A stretch of DNA of 64,000 nt from Ruminococcus sp. GTDB lineage: Bacteria; Bacillota; Clostridia; Oscillospirales; Ruminococcaceae. This document shows positions 1-7,404 of this stretch, in pieces. The stretch spans positions 1 through 64,000 of the forward strand of contig NZ_JAFYYT010000028.1 in NCBI RefSeq assembly GCF_017549005.1, written 5' to 3'. Under the pieces are notes generated by a model that was not told the origin of the DNA, did not search any database, and saw nothing but the letters and a program-made list of their open reading frames with translations. The stretch's first letter is position 1; each line of letters starts with the position of its first letter. A program made the position numbers and the translations under genes.

Positions 1-8
1 AATATTTA

Positions 9-124
<116 letters not shown>

Positions 125-130
125 ACTTTA

Positions 131-154
131 AGGACTGCTTTTGCAGTCCTTTTC
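131..154 (+). terminator. Intrinsic terminator of the 5S/rRNA operon
   Basis: AGGACTGC (131-138) and GCAGTCCT (143-150) form an 8-bp stem with a TTTT loop, followed by a short T run. Confidence 0.85.
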
Positions 155-170
155 TGTTTATGCTATTATT

Positions 171-202
171 AGAGCCTTACTCGGAAGAGTAAGGCTCTGT
201 TT
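171..202. terminator. Bidirectional terminator between 5S rRNA and dpaB
   Basis: A perfect 12-bp inverted repeat (171-182 / 187-198) with a 4-base loop lies between the convergent 5S and dpaB genes. The plus-strand side is followed by GTTTTATT. It probably serves dpaB on the minus strand and backs up the rRNA terminator. Confidence 0.7.
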
Positions 203-801
203 TATTCATAAAAAGAATGATAAATCAAAGGCCTCAGCTGCACTCCGTCAAGAGCTGCTTCAACAGCCTTAGGCAGCAGTGAAAACTCCGCTACCAGTGA
301 GGCAGGCTTATTTATCCAGTCGTCCTGGAGCATTGGCACAAAATAGTAATTCTTTCTGTTGAACAGCTCCCCAAGATTCTTTGCCGAGCCCATAAGTGAG
401 TCGTTTGATGCAATGGCGAGTACTACAGGCTTTCCGCGGCGCAGATGTGACTTCACCGCCATTGTTACGGTAGTATCCGTCACGGAAGCAGCAAGCTTTG
501 CGGCAGTATTTGATGTACAGGGGGCGACTACCATAATATCGGTCAGTTCCTTGGGACCGATAGTTTCCGCCTCAGCAATGGAAAGCATGACCTCTTTGCC
601 TGTTATGGAGTTTAGCCGACTGAGATTTTCAGCGGCAGTCCCGAATCTTGTATCTATAGTTGAAGCGTGTTCGGACATTATGGGCAGGAGCTCAGCACCG
701 TTTTTCATGAGTAGCTCAGCCTGCTGAAAGCTTTTCTCGAATGTGCAGAAGGATCCCGTCATGGCGAAGCCTATCCGCAGTCCCTTTAAGATGTCACTCA
801 A
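202..801 (-). CDS. dpaB: Dipicolinate synthase subunit B
   Basis: Flavoprotein-type subunit that with DpaA makes dipicolinic acid from a lysine-pathway intermediate, in the mother cell for loading into the spore core. The protein begins with the family pattern LKGLRIGFAMTGSFCTF and contains the VVAPCTSNTAAKLA segment typical of flavin-dependent decarboxylase-fold proteins; about 199 residues, the usual size. I place the start at the TTG at 801 because AAAGGAG lies 8-9 bases upstream; a TTG at 822 is in frame but has no ribosome-binding site. The start overlaps the dpaA stop by 8 bases, so translation is probably coupled. Assignment rests on family resemblance and on the neighbour. Confidence 0.93.
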   Translation of the reverse strand: MSDILKGLRIGFAMTGSFCTFEKSFQQAELLMKNGAELLPIMSEHASTIDTRFGTAAENLSRLNSITGKEVMLSIAEAETIGPKELTDIMVVAPCTSNTAAKLAASVTDTTVTMAVKSHLRRGKPVVLAIASNDSLMGSAKNLGELFNRKNYYFVPMLQDDWINKPASLVAEFSLLPKAVEAALDGVQLRPLIYHSFYE

Positions 802-1657
802 TATCGTCACTCCTTTCTGCAAGCATGGAGCTGATAGTCTCCGCGATTATCTCACCCGAAGTCACGGGAGCCGTTTTCCCGGGAAGTCCCAACGCCCATA
901 TTACTTTCAGACCGAGATTCAGAGCAGCTTCAAAGTCGATACCACCGGGTTTTGACGCAAGGTCGATGAAAAGTGTTCTGTCGTCGAACTTTTCAAGTGT
1001 GCTCCTGTCAAAAATGAGCTTCGGAGCTGTATTGAACACAAGTCCGTAGTTATTGCCAAGGCGCTTTGTAGGAACGGCTTTTACTCCGTAGAGGCGGGCT
1101 TTGGCAGCTCCGCGCGGAGAATGGACAGCGGCGGAGATATCCGCGCCGAAGCCCTGCAATATCCGCACCAGAGCCGTGCCTATCCTGCCCATTCCCACAA
1201 CGAGGACTTTCAGTCCGTTCAGGGTAACGGGAAGCTCCTCAAGGGCAAGTTGTACAGCGCCCTCAGCGGTGGGAACGGCATTTTTAATGTTCAGCTCCTC
1301 ACTTAGAAGATAATCGCTTATTATTGCATTTGGAAAAGCTTTTTTCAGCTTTTCGTTCGCTTTTCCTGCGAAAATCACAGGCTTTTCCGTAAGAAGTCCC
1401 TGCAAGGCCTGAAGAGTAAGTGTTTCCGAACTGCACGGTGTATAAATGTTTCCCTTGTCGTCGAGGGGAGGTACAGGCAGCACAGCGCAGTCATATTTTT
1501 TCGGCGAACTTATATCCGCAAAGGGCAGCTCAAATTCGTCGGGGAGACTGTCCCTGTCGAAGCCAATGAGTTTTGTCTCAAATTCCTGTGACAGGCGTTT
1601 GGCGCAGTATATCTGCCGCATATCGCCGCCTGCTATAAGTATTCTGTATTTATTCAT
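794..1657 (-). CDS. dpaA: Dipicolinate synthase subunit A
   Basis: NAD(P)-dependent subunit of dipicolinate synthase (SpoVFA). The N-terminus MNKYRILIAGGDMRQIYCA is the family hallmark and a Rossmann glycine motif (VVGMGRIG) sits near residue 152. Length 287 residues is typical. It is the first gene of a two-gene operon with dpaB (8-base overlap). A candidate sigma-K-like -10 element lies about 50 bases upstream (1712-1720). The pair implies that this lineage can make, or recently could make, heat-resistant endospores, although most cultured ruminal Ruminococcus are not observed to sporulate. Confidence 0.95.
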   Translation of the reverse strand: MNKYRILIAGGDMRQIYCAKRLSQEFETKLIGFDRDSLPDEFELPFADISSPKKYDCAVLPVPPLDDKGNIYTPCSSETLTLQALQGLLTEKPVIFAGKANEKLKKAFPNAIISDYLLSEELNIKNAVPTAEGAVQLALEELPVTLNGLKVLVVGMGRIGTALVRILQGFGADISAAVHSPRGAAKARLYGVKAVPTKRLGNNYGLVFNTAPKLIFDRSTLEKFDDRTLFIDLASKPGGIDFEAALNLGLKVIWALGLPGKTAPVTSGEIIAETISSMLAERSDDIE

Positions 1658-1711
1658 GTTGAAACTCCTATCCGCCTGTTATGGCATGGAATGATTATTG
1701 CAGATCACATT

Positions 1712-1720
1712 TATTATATG
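1712..1720 (-). promoter_or_regulatory. Candidate sigma-K-like -10 element for dpaAB
   Basis: On the minus strand this reads CATATAATA, an exact match to the Bacillus sigma-K -10 consensus CATAnnnTA. No sigma-A -35 hexamer is visible upstream, and the -35 region has no clear AC match, so the call rests on the -10 and on the known sigma-K control of dipicolinate synthase genes in Bacillus. Confidence 0.4.
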
Positions 1721-1766
1721 AAAAGGCGGAGAGGATTGATAATCGTAAGATTATCGAAGTAATATG

Positions 1767-1797
1767 AAAAGCCCCGAAGTATATATTTTTCGGGGCT
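1767..1797 (-). terminator. Terminator after the unknown gene at 1805-2218
   Basis: AGCCCCGA (1770-1777) pairs with TCGGGGCT (1790-1797); read on the minus strand the stem is followed by TTTTCAT. It separates the 1805-2218 gene from the dpaAB promoter region. Confidence 0.75.
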
Positions 1798-1804
1798 AAG
1801 ATAA

Positions 1805-2218
1805 TTATTTATTCCGTTCTTTTTGATAAAGCTCTATCACTCTTTCATCGAGTTTCGGTGCTTTTATGGGCGTTCCGTCTGTATTTCGGATAAGCTCGTT
1901 TGTATTCTTATAAAGACAATGACCGTCTTTGTCCACGTCCCATTCCTGTATCCATGCTGCACCATTGTCGGATGATAGTTTGAGAGGTATGCCTTTGCCG
2001 TCACAAAGCTGACATTCATCGCCTAAATAATTCCTGTAGTCCCAGTAGAGCTTAAGCTCAGCTGAGGCGTTATCATAGAGCCATTGGAACATTCTCGGGT
2101 TTTCAAGCCTTTGTTCGTCAACGCTGTATATTTTCACCCTGTCCTCGGGGAAAAGCGAAAAATACTCTTCTATAAGCTTCATTTCTTCATCAAAAAGGAG
2201 CTTTGGCGGTTTTATCAT
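1805..2218 (-). CDS. Protein of unknown function, 137 residues
   Basis: I do not recognise this protein. It is predicted cytoplasmic (no signal or membrane segment), acidic, with a single CQLCDGKG motif near residue 92 that could bind a metal but has no second cysteine pair nearby. The ATG at 2218 has AAGGAG upstream at good spacing, and codon use matches neighbours, so it is a real gene. A strong minus-strand terminator lies between it and the upstream ilvE, and I see no promoter of its own, so expression is probably by readthrough from ilvE. It may be a ruminococcal family protein of unknown role. Confidence 0.7.
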   Translation of the reverse strand: MIKPPKLLFDEEMKLIEEYFSLFPEDRVKIYSVDEQRLENPRMFQWLYDNASAELKLYWDYRNYLGDECQLCDGKGIPLKLSSDNGAAWIQEWDVDKDGHCLYKNTNELIRNTDGTPIKAPKLDERVIELYQKERNK

Positions 2219-2244
2219 CGTATCATCTCCTTGTGTTGGTATAA

Positions 2245-2279
2245 AAAAGCCGCAGTATTCCTATATGAAATACTGCGGC
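2245..2279 (-). terminator. Terminator of ilvE
   Basis: An 11-bp perfect inverted repeat (2249-2259 / 2269-2279) with a 9-base loop, followed on the minus strand by TTTTTT. Confidence 0.85.
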
Positions 2280-2298
2280 GCGGTTACTGATGTGATTA

Positions 2299-3366
2299 TT
2301 ATTCAACAGGAACGATCCACTTGAATGTATCTTCGATCTTGCCCCACTGGATACCTGTCATTGTATCATAGAGCATCTGTGAGATCTTACCGATCTTGTT
2401 GCCGTTGATCTCCATTACCTTGTCGTTCCACTTGAGGTGACCAACAGGTGAGATAACAGCAGCAGTACCTGTACCGAATACCTCGTCGAGCTTGCCTGCG
2501 TCGTAAGCGTCAGCGATCTCCTGAATGTCGATACGTCTCTCCTCAACTGTGAGGCCCTTGCTCTTGCATACCTCGATAGCGGACTTTCTTGTGATACCCG
2601 GGAGGATAGAGCCCTGAAGCATAGGTGTTACTACCTTACCGTCGATAACGAAGAAGATGTTCATAGCGCCTACTTCCTCGATGTACTTCTGCTCAACGCC
2701 GTCGAGCCAGAGTACCTGTGAGTAGTTCTGCTTGTGAGCCTCGTCCTGTCCGATAAGAGATGCAGCGTAGTTGCCGCCTGTCTTTGCAAAGCCCATACCG
2801 CCTCTTACAGCGCGGACATACTTGCTCTCAACGTAGATGTTTACAGGGTTGAGACCGCTCTCGTAGTAAGCGCCCGAAGGTGAGAGAACGATGATGAAGA
2901 GGTAGTGATCGCCGGGCTTAACGCCGAGGAAAGGATCAACTGCGATGATGAACGGACGGATATAGAGTGACTCGCCTTCCTTTGAGGGAACCCAGTCCTT
3001 CTCGACCTTGAGGAGCTCCATGAGGCACTTCATACCGAGCTCTTCAGGGAGCTGCGGGATAACAAGTCTCTCGTTGGACTTGTTGAGTCTCTTGAAGTTC
3101 TCTTCGGGACGGAAGAGCTGTACCTTACCCTCAGCAGTTCTGTAAGCTTTCAGACCCTCGAATACTTCCTGACCGTAGTGGAAGCACATAGCTGCAGGAG
3201 AAAGCTCGATAGGAGCATAAGGCTTGATCTCAGGATCGTGCCAGCCCTGGCCCTCATCGTAGGGCATAACGAGCATATAATCAGTAAAGATGTGACCGAA
3301 GCCGAGCTTGTCGCCTGGCTGTGGCTTAGCCTTGAGGCTTGCTGCCTTTGTGAATTTGATTTCCAT
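2299..3366 (-). CDS. ilvE: Branched-chain amino acid aminotransferase
   Basis: PLP-dependent (fold type IV) enzyme for the last step of valine, leucine and isoleucine synthesis and the first step of their breakdown. The PLP-lysine lies in [12 protein letters not shown] at about residue 194, and [15 protein letters not shown] plus the C-terminal [15 protein letters not shown] are class hallmarks. At 355 residues it is the long (BCAT type II) form. I choose the ATG at 3366: AGAAGG lies 9 bases upstream, whereas the TTG at 3375 directly abuts it. The gene follows a 43-codon membrane peptide gene 34 bases upstream and probably shares its promoter. Confidence 0.95.
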   Translation of the reverse strand: MEIKFTKAASLKAKPQPGDKLGFGHIFTDYMLVMPYDEGQGWHDPEIKPYAPIELSPAAMCFHYGQEVFEGLKAYRTAEGKVQLFRPEENFKRLNKSNERLVIPQLPEELGMKCLMELLKVEKDWVPSKEGESLYIRPFIIAVDPFLGVKPGDHYLFIIVLSPSGAYYESGLNPVNIYVESKYVRAVRGGMGFAKTGGNYAASLIGQDEAHKQNYSQVLWLDGVEQKYIEEVGAMNIFFVIDGKVVTPMLQGSILPGITRKSAIEVCKSKGLTVEERRIDIQEIADAYDAGKLDEVFGTGTAAVISPVGHLKWNDKVMEINGNKIGKISQMLYDTMTGIQWGKIEDTFKWIVPVE

Positions 3367-3400
3367 ATTATTCAACCTTCTTTTTAATAATATTGACCTG

Positions 3401-3532
3401 TTAATCCGTGACCGAGAAATAATTCTTCTCGTAAATGCGCTTGCAGACGAAAACAGTCACCGCAGCCGCCGTAAGAGCGAGAACTGAGGTGGAAATTGAA
3501 GCTGCAAGGATTATTTTTCCTTTTTTACTCAT
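3401..3532 (-). CDS. Small single-pass membrane peptide, 43 residues
   Basis: Too short for usual gene calling, but well supported. The ATG at 3532 is preceded by AAGGAG with 8-base spacing, the frame runs 43 codons to TAA at 3401, and the product is a short basic start (MSKKGK), one hydrophobic helix of about 24 residues ([20 protein letters not shown]), then a Cys-Lys-Arg and acidic tail. A sigma-A-like promoter (3578-3606) lies about 45 bases upstream. It sits ahead of ilvE with 34 bases between. Function unknown; it has no repeats of Ile/Val/Leu codons dense enough to call it an attenuator leader, though Ala and Ser/Thr are frequent. Confidence 0.65.
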   Translation of the reverse strand: MSKKGKIILAASISTSVLALTAAAVTVFVCKRIYEKNYFSVTD

Positions 3533-3577
3533 AGAAATTACTCCTTATCTCAGATTAGAGAAATCCTTCAATAAATA

Positions 3578-3606
3578 ATTATACCATACAAAGGAAATTT
3601 TTTCCA
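3578..3606 (-). promoter_or_regulatory. Promoter for the 43-codon gene and ilvE
   Basis: Minus-strand TGGAAA (3606-3601), a 17-base spacer and a perfect TATAAT (3583-3578). Confidence 0.6.
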
Positions 3607-3661
3607 TAGGCGGAATGTAAAAATACTGCACAAAGAGAAGTGGTGGAATATGTGCAGTTTA

Positions 3662-4276
3662 TCAGTCGTCAAACTCTCTCACACGGAGATGAGCGCCCAG
3701 TTTTTCAGCGAGCTTTCGTGAAGCTTCTATCTGCTCCTGAGGGATAACGTCAACGACCGACATTATTACTTCCGCTCTGCCAACCTTTACGCAGTCCTTT
3801 GTGAACTTCTGCAAAGCCTCGAAAGCGTTGTCGAATTTGGGGCGTGTTACTGCCATATAGTCCTTCTCTGTGGGAGCGTTGAGGCTTATGGACACAACGT
3901 CCAGCTCGTAGCAGAGCTCCTTAGCGATACTCCTGCCGTGGATAAGGTCGCCGAGACCGTTTGTGTTGATACGCAGACGGGGACAGTTCTCTCTGCTGCG
4001 GAGATAGGCGGCAGTTTCGAGAACGGCGTCAAGGCGCTCTGTAGGCTCGCCGTAGCCGCAGAATACTACCTCGCGGTACTTTTTGAGGTTGCGCTTGCGG
4101 AGGTCTGCGATTATCTCCTCCATAGAGGGCTCGTGCTCCAGCCACAGGGGATCGGAGCCGTAAGCGCCGTCAGCGTGGTTGCGTATGCAGAACGTGCAGG
4201 CGCAGGGACATTTATTTGTAAGGTTGAGGTAGAGATTGTCGCCTACCTCATATGAAATCGTCATTGCTTTTGCCAT
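3662..4276 (-). CDS. Radical SAM protein, TatD-linked type
   Basis: Small radical S-adenosylmethionine enzyme of about 204 residues. The [4Fe-4S]-binding cysteines are C23, C27 and C30 in CPCACTFCIRN, followed by a GYGEPTERL segment (SAM-binding GGE equivalent) and INTNGLGDLI. This matches what I recall of the radical SAM family usually found beside or fused to TatD nucleases; the tatD gene of this window is about 4 kb away on the other strand. Substrate unknown. I start at ATG 4276: AAGGTG lies 6 bases upstream, and the longer frame runs through the upstream gene. One base separates it from the lipoprotein stop, so the two are co-translated. Confidence 0.85.
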   Translation of the reverse strand: MAKAMTISYEVGDNLYLNLTNKCPCACTFCIRNHADGAYGSDPLWLEHEPSMEEIIADLRKRNLKKYREVVFCGYGEPTERLDAVLETAAYLRSRENCPRLRINTNGLGDLIHGRSIAKELCYELDVVSISLNAPTEKDYMAVTRPKFDNAFEALQKFTKDCVKVGRAEVIMSVVDVIPQEQIEASRKLAEKLGAHLRVREFDD

Positions 4277-4277
4277 A

Positions 4278-4799
4278 TCATTCACCTTCGTTAGCAGTAG
4301 TTTCGGACTTCTGGATACATTCGTATATCCAGCCCGTAATTTTTGCGGCTTCGCGCATATCCGTGCCGGAGATAACGGCGGAGCCGTCTGTAATTGCCTC
4401 AGCGACAGTCGCACGGCTTATGAGGTACTCGTTGTACCATGTTGAGATGATACTGCCGTTTGCGGCAGCTTCTGCGGTGGCCTTTGCGAATATGTCCTTG
4501 CCCTCTTCGTCGAAGAAGATATCCACCACATAGTCTGACTGACCGGATTCATTGGGAACTATTTCCATTGAGCAGTTGGTGATGTGGTCGCTGGTGAGGA
4601 AGGGCTCTGTATTCTCGTCCTCGCCCATGCGGAAGAATATCTGCTTTTTCGCCGCGGTTGTGGGCTCGGTAGTCTGCTCCTGAGTTGTTGTGGGTGGAAC
4701 TGTTGTCTCAGGTGCAGTCTTGTCTTCCTTTTGAAATGGATTTGTGCAGCCTGTGAGAAGCACAGCGGTGGCTGCAAGTGTAAAAGCCGTTTTTTTCAT
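4278..4799 (-). CDS. Lipoprotein with SecD P1-head-like domain
   Basis: 173-residue secreted lipoprotein. The N-terminus has a lipobox (LLTGC, cysteine at residue 18), then a Thr/Pro/Glu-rich linker (residues 30-50). The C-terminal part contains VDIFFDEEGKDIFAKAT, later ISRATVAEAITDGSAVISG, which closely resembles the head subdomain of the P1 region of SecD (the VxFxxEGAxxFxxxT and P.V...I..G.A.I.G patterns). SecD itself is a 6-helix membrane protein; here only the periplasm-equivalent head exists, tethered by lipid. Role unknown; binding of exported or surface polypeptides is an inference. Stop lies one base from the radical SAM start. Confidence 0.75.
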   Translation of the reverse strand: MKKTAFTLAATAVLLTGCTNPFQKEDKTAPETTVPPTTTQEQTTEPTTAAKKQIFFRMGEDENTEPFLTSDHITNCSMEIVPNESGQSDYVVDIFFDEEGKDIFAKATAEAAANGSIISTWYNEYLISRATVAEAITDGSAVISGTDMREAAKITGWIYECIQKSETTANEGE

Positions 4800-4827
4800 A
4801 AATTTTCTCCTTATACCCTAAAAAACA

Positions 4828-4855
4828 TTATTATTGTGGGCTCATTGACTTGCAA
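4828..4855 (-). promoter_or_regulatory. Possible promoter of the SecD-head lipoprotein operon
   Basis: Minus strand TTGCAA (4855-4850), 16-base spacer, TAATAA (4833-4828). Weak match; position relative to the ATG at 4799 is reasonable. Confidence 0.35.
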
Positions 4856-4960
4856 AAACATACCGTGCAGGCAGCTTTGCATACAGCATTGCCGGTCAGA
4901 TACTGGATTTGCGGCACTGCCTGATATCCTCTCCTGCAAATACTGCCTTCTGCTGTCTGC

Positions 4961-6097
4961 TCACTCGATATAGATACGGGGGACGCGCTTTGAGATACCG
5001 CAGACCACCTCGTATCCGATAGTTCCGTAGACCTGTGCAAGGTCGTCGGCGGTGATACGGTCGTTCCCGTCTGTGCCTATGAGAATTACGATATCGCCCG
5101 ATTTAGCCTCGGGAACGTAGGAAACGTCTATCATGAGCTGATCCATGCAGACTCTGCCTACTATCTTGCAGCGCTTTCCGTGGACAAGTATCTCGCCCTT
5201 TGAACTGAGAAGTCTCGAATAACCGTCGGCATAGCCGATAGTTACTGTAGCTATACGCATTTCGCGGTCGGCAACGAATGTACGTCCGTAGCTTATGCAG
5301 TCGCCTGCATTTACTGTCTTGACATGGGATATAACGGCTTTCAGCTCCATAAGAGGTTCAAGCCCCTCGGGGATATCAAGGCTCACATCGGGGTGCAGAC
5401 CATAGAGAATGATACCTGCACGGGAAAGAGTGCTTCGCGGACTGTTCCTGTAGCAGGTCGCCGCACTGTTCATGAAGTGCAGGTGGCGGAGCTTTATACC
5501 GTGACTTACAAGTACGTCATATGTATCGGTGATGAACTTCTCCTGCCTGTCAGTATAGGCGATATTGTCGGGAGAATCACTGTCCGCAACTGCGAAATGA
5601 GTATATATGCCCTCCACCGAGAGTTTTTCTATCTTCATCATTGCTTCTATCTCAGCGGCGCATTCCTCGGGAGTATCGTGCTTGAGGCCTATTCTTCCCA
5701 TACCTGTATCTATCTTGATGTGACAGCGGATAGGCTCTGCGCTGTTTTTGACGAGCTCGAGAGCGTATTCCGTGGAGACAACGCCCTGTATTATATTGTA
5801 CATGGCTATCTCATGGGCGTATTCGGGGGGAGTGTAGCCAAGAATGAGTATCTCAGCCTGCGGAGCAAACTTCCTTACCGCTATAGCCTCGTCGAGATTT
5901 GATACTGCAAAGTACCTGATACCGCACTGCTCTGCGAGACAGCGGACGATGTGCTCGTCGCCGTGACCGTAGGCGTCAGCCTTTACAACAGCCATTATTT
6001 CGGTACCGGGGGAGTTGAGCCCCCTTATTATCTCCACATTTTTTCTCAGCTTCGGCAGCGATATCTCCGCCCATGCTCTTTTCAGATACGGCTTCAT
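4961..6097 (-). CDS. alr: Alanine racemase
   Basis: PLP enzyme interconverting L- and D-alanine for peptidoglycan. Catalytic lysine is K39 in AVVKADAYGHG; the second catalytic residue, tyrosine, lies in ISYGRTF near residue 268; MNSAATCYRN and VCMDQLMID are family motifs. 378 residues is the usual size. The ATG at 6097 has AAGGAAGG upstream. Apparently a single-gene transcript divergent from the SLOG gene at 6226; a TTGACT at 6144-6149 on the minus strand is a possible -35 but no good -10 follows. No clear terminator at its 3' side. Confidence 0.96.
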   Translation of the reverse strand: MKPYLKRAWAEISLPKLRKNVEIIRGLNSPGTEIMAVVKADAYGHGDEHIVRCLAEQCGIRYFAVSNLDEAIAVRKFAPQAEILILGYTPPEYAHEIAMYNIIQGVVSTEYALELVKNSAEPIRCHIKIDTGMGRIGLKHDTPEECAAEIEAMMKIEKLSVEGIYTHFAVADSDSPDNIAYTDRQEKFITDTYDVLVSHGIKLRHLHFMNSAATCYRNSPRSTLSRAGIILYGLHPDVSLDIPEGLEPLMELKAVISHVKTVNAGDCISYGRTFVADREMRIATVTIGYADGYSRLLSSKGEILVHGKRCKIVGRVCMDQLMIDVSYVPEAKSGDIVILIGTDGNDRITADDLAQVYGTIGYEVVCGISKRVPRIYIE

Positions 6098-6159
6098 TCC
6101 GTTATCCTTCCTTTCGTTTATTTACAAAATTAAAATTTAATTACAAGTCAAAAAACGTC

Positions 6160-6188
6160 TTGAAATAAAATATGATGTATGTTATAAT
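6160..6188 (+). promoter_or_regulatory. Promoter of the SLOG-family gene
   Basis: TTGAAA (6160-6165), 17-base spacer, TATAAT (6183-6188). Predicted transcription start near 6195 lies downstream of the ORF's first ATG codons, which fixes the true start at 6226. Confidence 0.8.
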
Positions 6189-6225
6189 TTTCATGTATGA
6201 TATTTTCGGGAAAGCGAGGTGTGCC

Positions 6226-6921
6226 ATGCTTTTCTCACTTGATTCGGGAGTACCTGTGCTTCCGTCAGATGAAGCGGAGATAGATTCCGCAAACGCGGTC
6301 TGCTTTACGGGACACCGTGAAACAGGTATCGTTCCGTACAGGAAAGAACCTATCTACAGCAGCATCACTCTGCGTACCGTTCAGCTCATGCTGTGCAGAT
6401 ACATAGATATGGCTGTGGAAAGCGGCTACAGGAGCTTTATAAGCGGACTTGCCGTGGGTACAGACCTCTGGGCTGCGAAGTACGTCCTTGCGAAAAAGCG
6501 CTCCGACAGCAGTATACGCCTTATAGGCGTTATGCCTTTCCTGCGCCATGCCGAGCGTTTCAGTCCGCGCTACAAGGAGCTTCTTGCAGAAGCCGAGCAG
6601 GGCTGCGACCTTCTGCTCACGACCAATACCGACCCTGCCGTAGTTTACGGAAAGGGCGGAGAGAATACTTCTCCCGAGGTATACAAGATACGCAACTACT
6701 TCATGGTGGAAAATGCCTCTGCTGTTATCTCATACTTCAATGAAGGCTCGTTCAAATCGGGCACATATCAGACCCTGAACTATGCGGTCCGCAGGGGGCT
6801 GAGGATACGCCGCTTCGGACTTGATGAAGTGTATGCGCTCATCGACGAATGCGGTCCCGATATAGAAAGCATACGCCGCAAGCTCGTATTCATGGATAAC
6901 GTTTTTGAAGAGCCTTATTAA
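6226..6921 (+). CDS. SLOG/YpsA-like (DUF1273-type) protein
   Basis: 231-residue cytoplasmic protein. After a divergent start it shows CFTGHRETG, then SGYRSFISGLAVGTDLWAA, IGVMPFL and YFMVENASAVISYFN: the pattern of DUF1273/YpsA proteins, a branch of the SLOG (LOG/DprA-like Rossmann) superfamily thought to bind nucleotides or nucleotide-like ligands. Exact ligand and role are unknown. The start at 6226 is set by the promoter just upstream and by GAGGTG 5 bases ahead. Monocistronic; followed by 480 bases without a gene. Confidence 0.85.
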   Translation: MLFSLDSGVPVLPSDEAEIDSANAVCFTGHRETGIVPYRKEPIYSSITLRTVQLMLCRYIDMAVESGYRSFISGLAVGTDLWAAKYVLAKKRSDSSIRLIGVMPFLRHAERFSPRYKELLAEAEQGCDLLLTTNTDPAVVYGKGGENTSPEVYKIRNYFMVENASAVISYFNEGSFKSGTYQTLNYAVRRGLRIRRFGLDEVYALIDECGPDIESIRRKLVFMDNVFEEPY

Positions 6922-7404
6922 TTATATCACACTATTTTATATAAATCAACAATAGCGGAAGCATATATGAATTAAAATTCAGACTGTTGAAAATACAGAG
7001 CCACTGCAGGGTTAGATATCAACACCGAAAACGTCCCGAAGCTTCGGGAAATATCAGGGATTTCACATCTGTGGCACGGACATTTTGCCTGTATATCGTT
7101 GTTTTGGCGAAAGAGTACAGCTCGCTGGAAATGAACGACTGTTCTGTTTCAACAGACTGTTGAATTATGTGTTTAAACACTGACAGGCAATTCATTCATG
7201 TTGAAAATGTGGAAAACTCTGTTGACAACCGTATCTCAGCGGTTTGATTTTAAACTGTCGCTATGGAAAAAATTTTTTATTCATTTCATGGCGGATATTT
7301 TTCAGACTTGCGTTATACGATAAGTTGATATCACTGAGATTATAAAAAAATACAGGAGAATGACAACGATCTGACGATCAGAAAAAATGAAAGGAGCCTT
7401 TAAA
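6922..7404. other. Gene-free interval with several perfect palindromes
   Basis: No ORF with a ribosome-binding site is visible. It holds CCCGAAGCTTCGGG (about 7035-7048), TTCAACAG-A-CTGTTGAA (7148-7164), GTGTTTAAACAC (7169-7180), and a 12-base direct repeat CAGACTGTTGAA at 6980-6991 and 7153-7164. A TTGACA at 7222-7227 has only a weak TGATTT 17 bases on. It may hold the regulatory region of the LCP-like operon or an unrecognised small RNA. Confidence 0.5.

Noticed and set aside
7199-7227. TGTGGAAAA near TTGACA, like a DnaA box or oriC fragment
   Set aside because: One mismatch to a DnaA box, no cluster of boxes, and no dnaA/dnaN/rpmH genes nearby.
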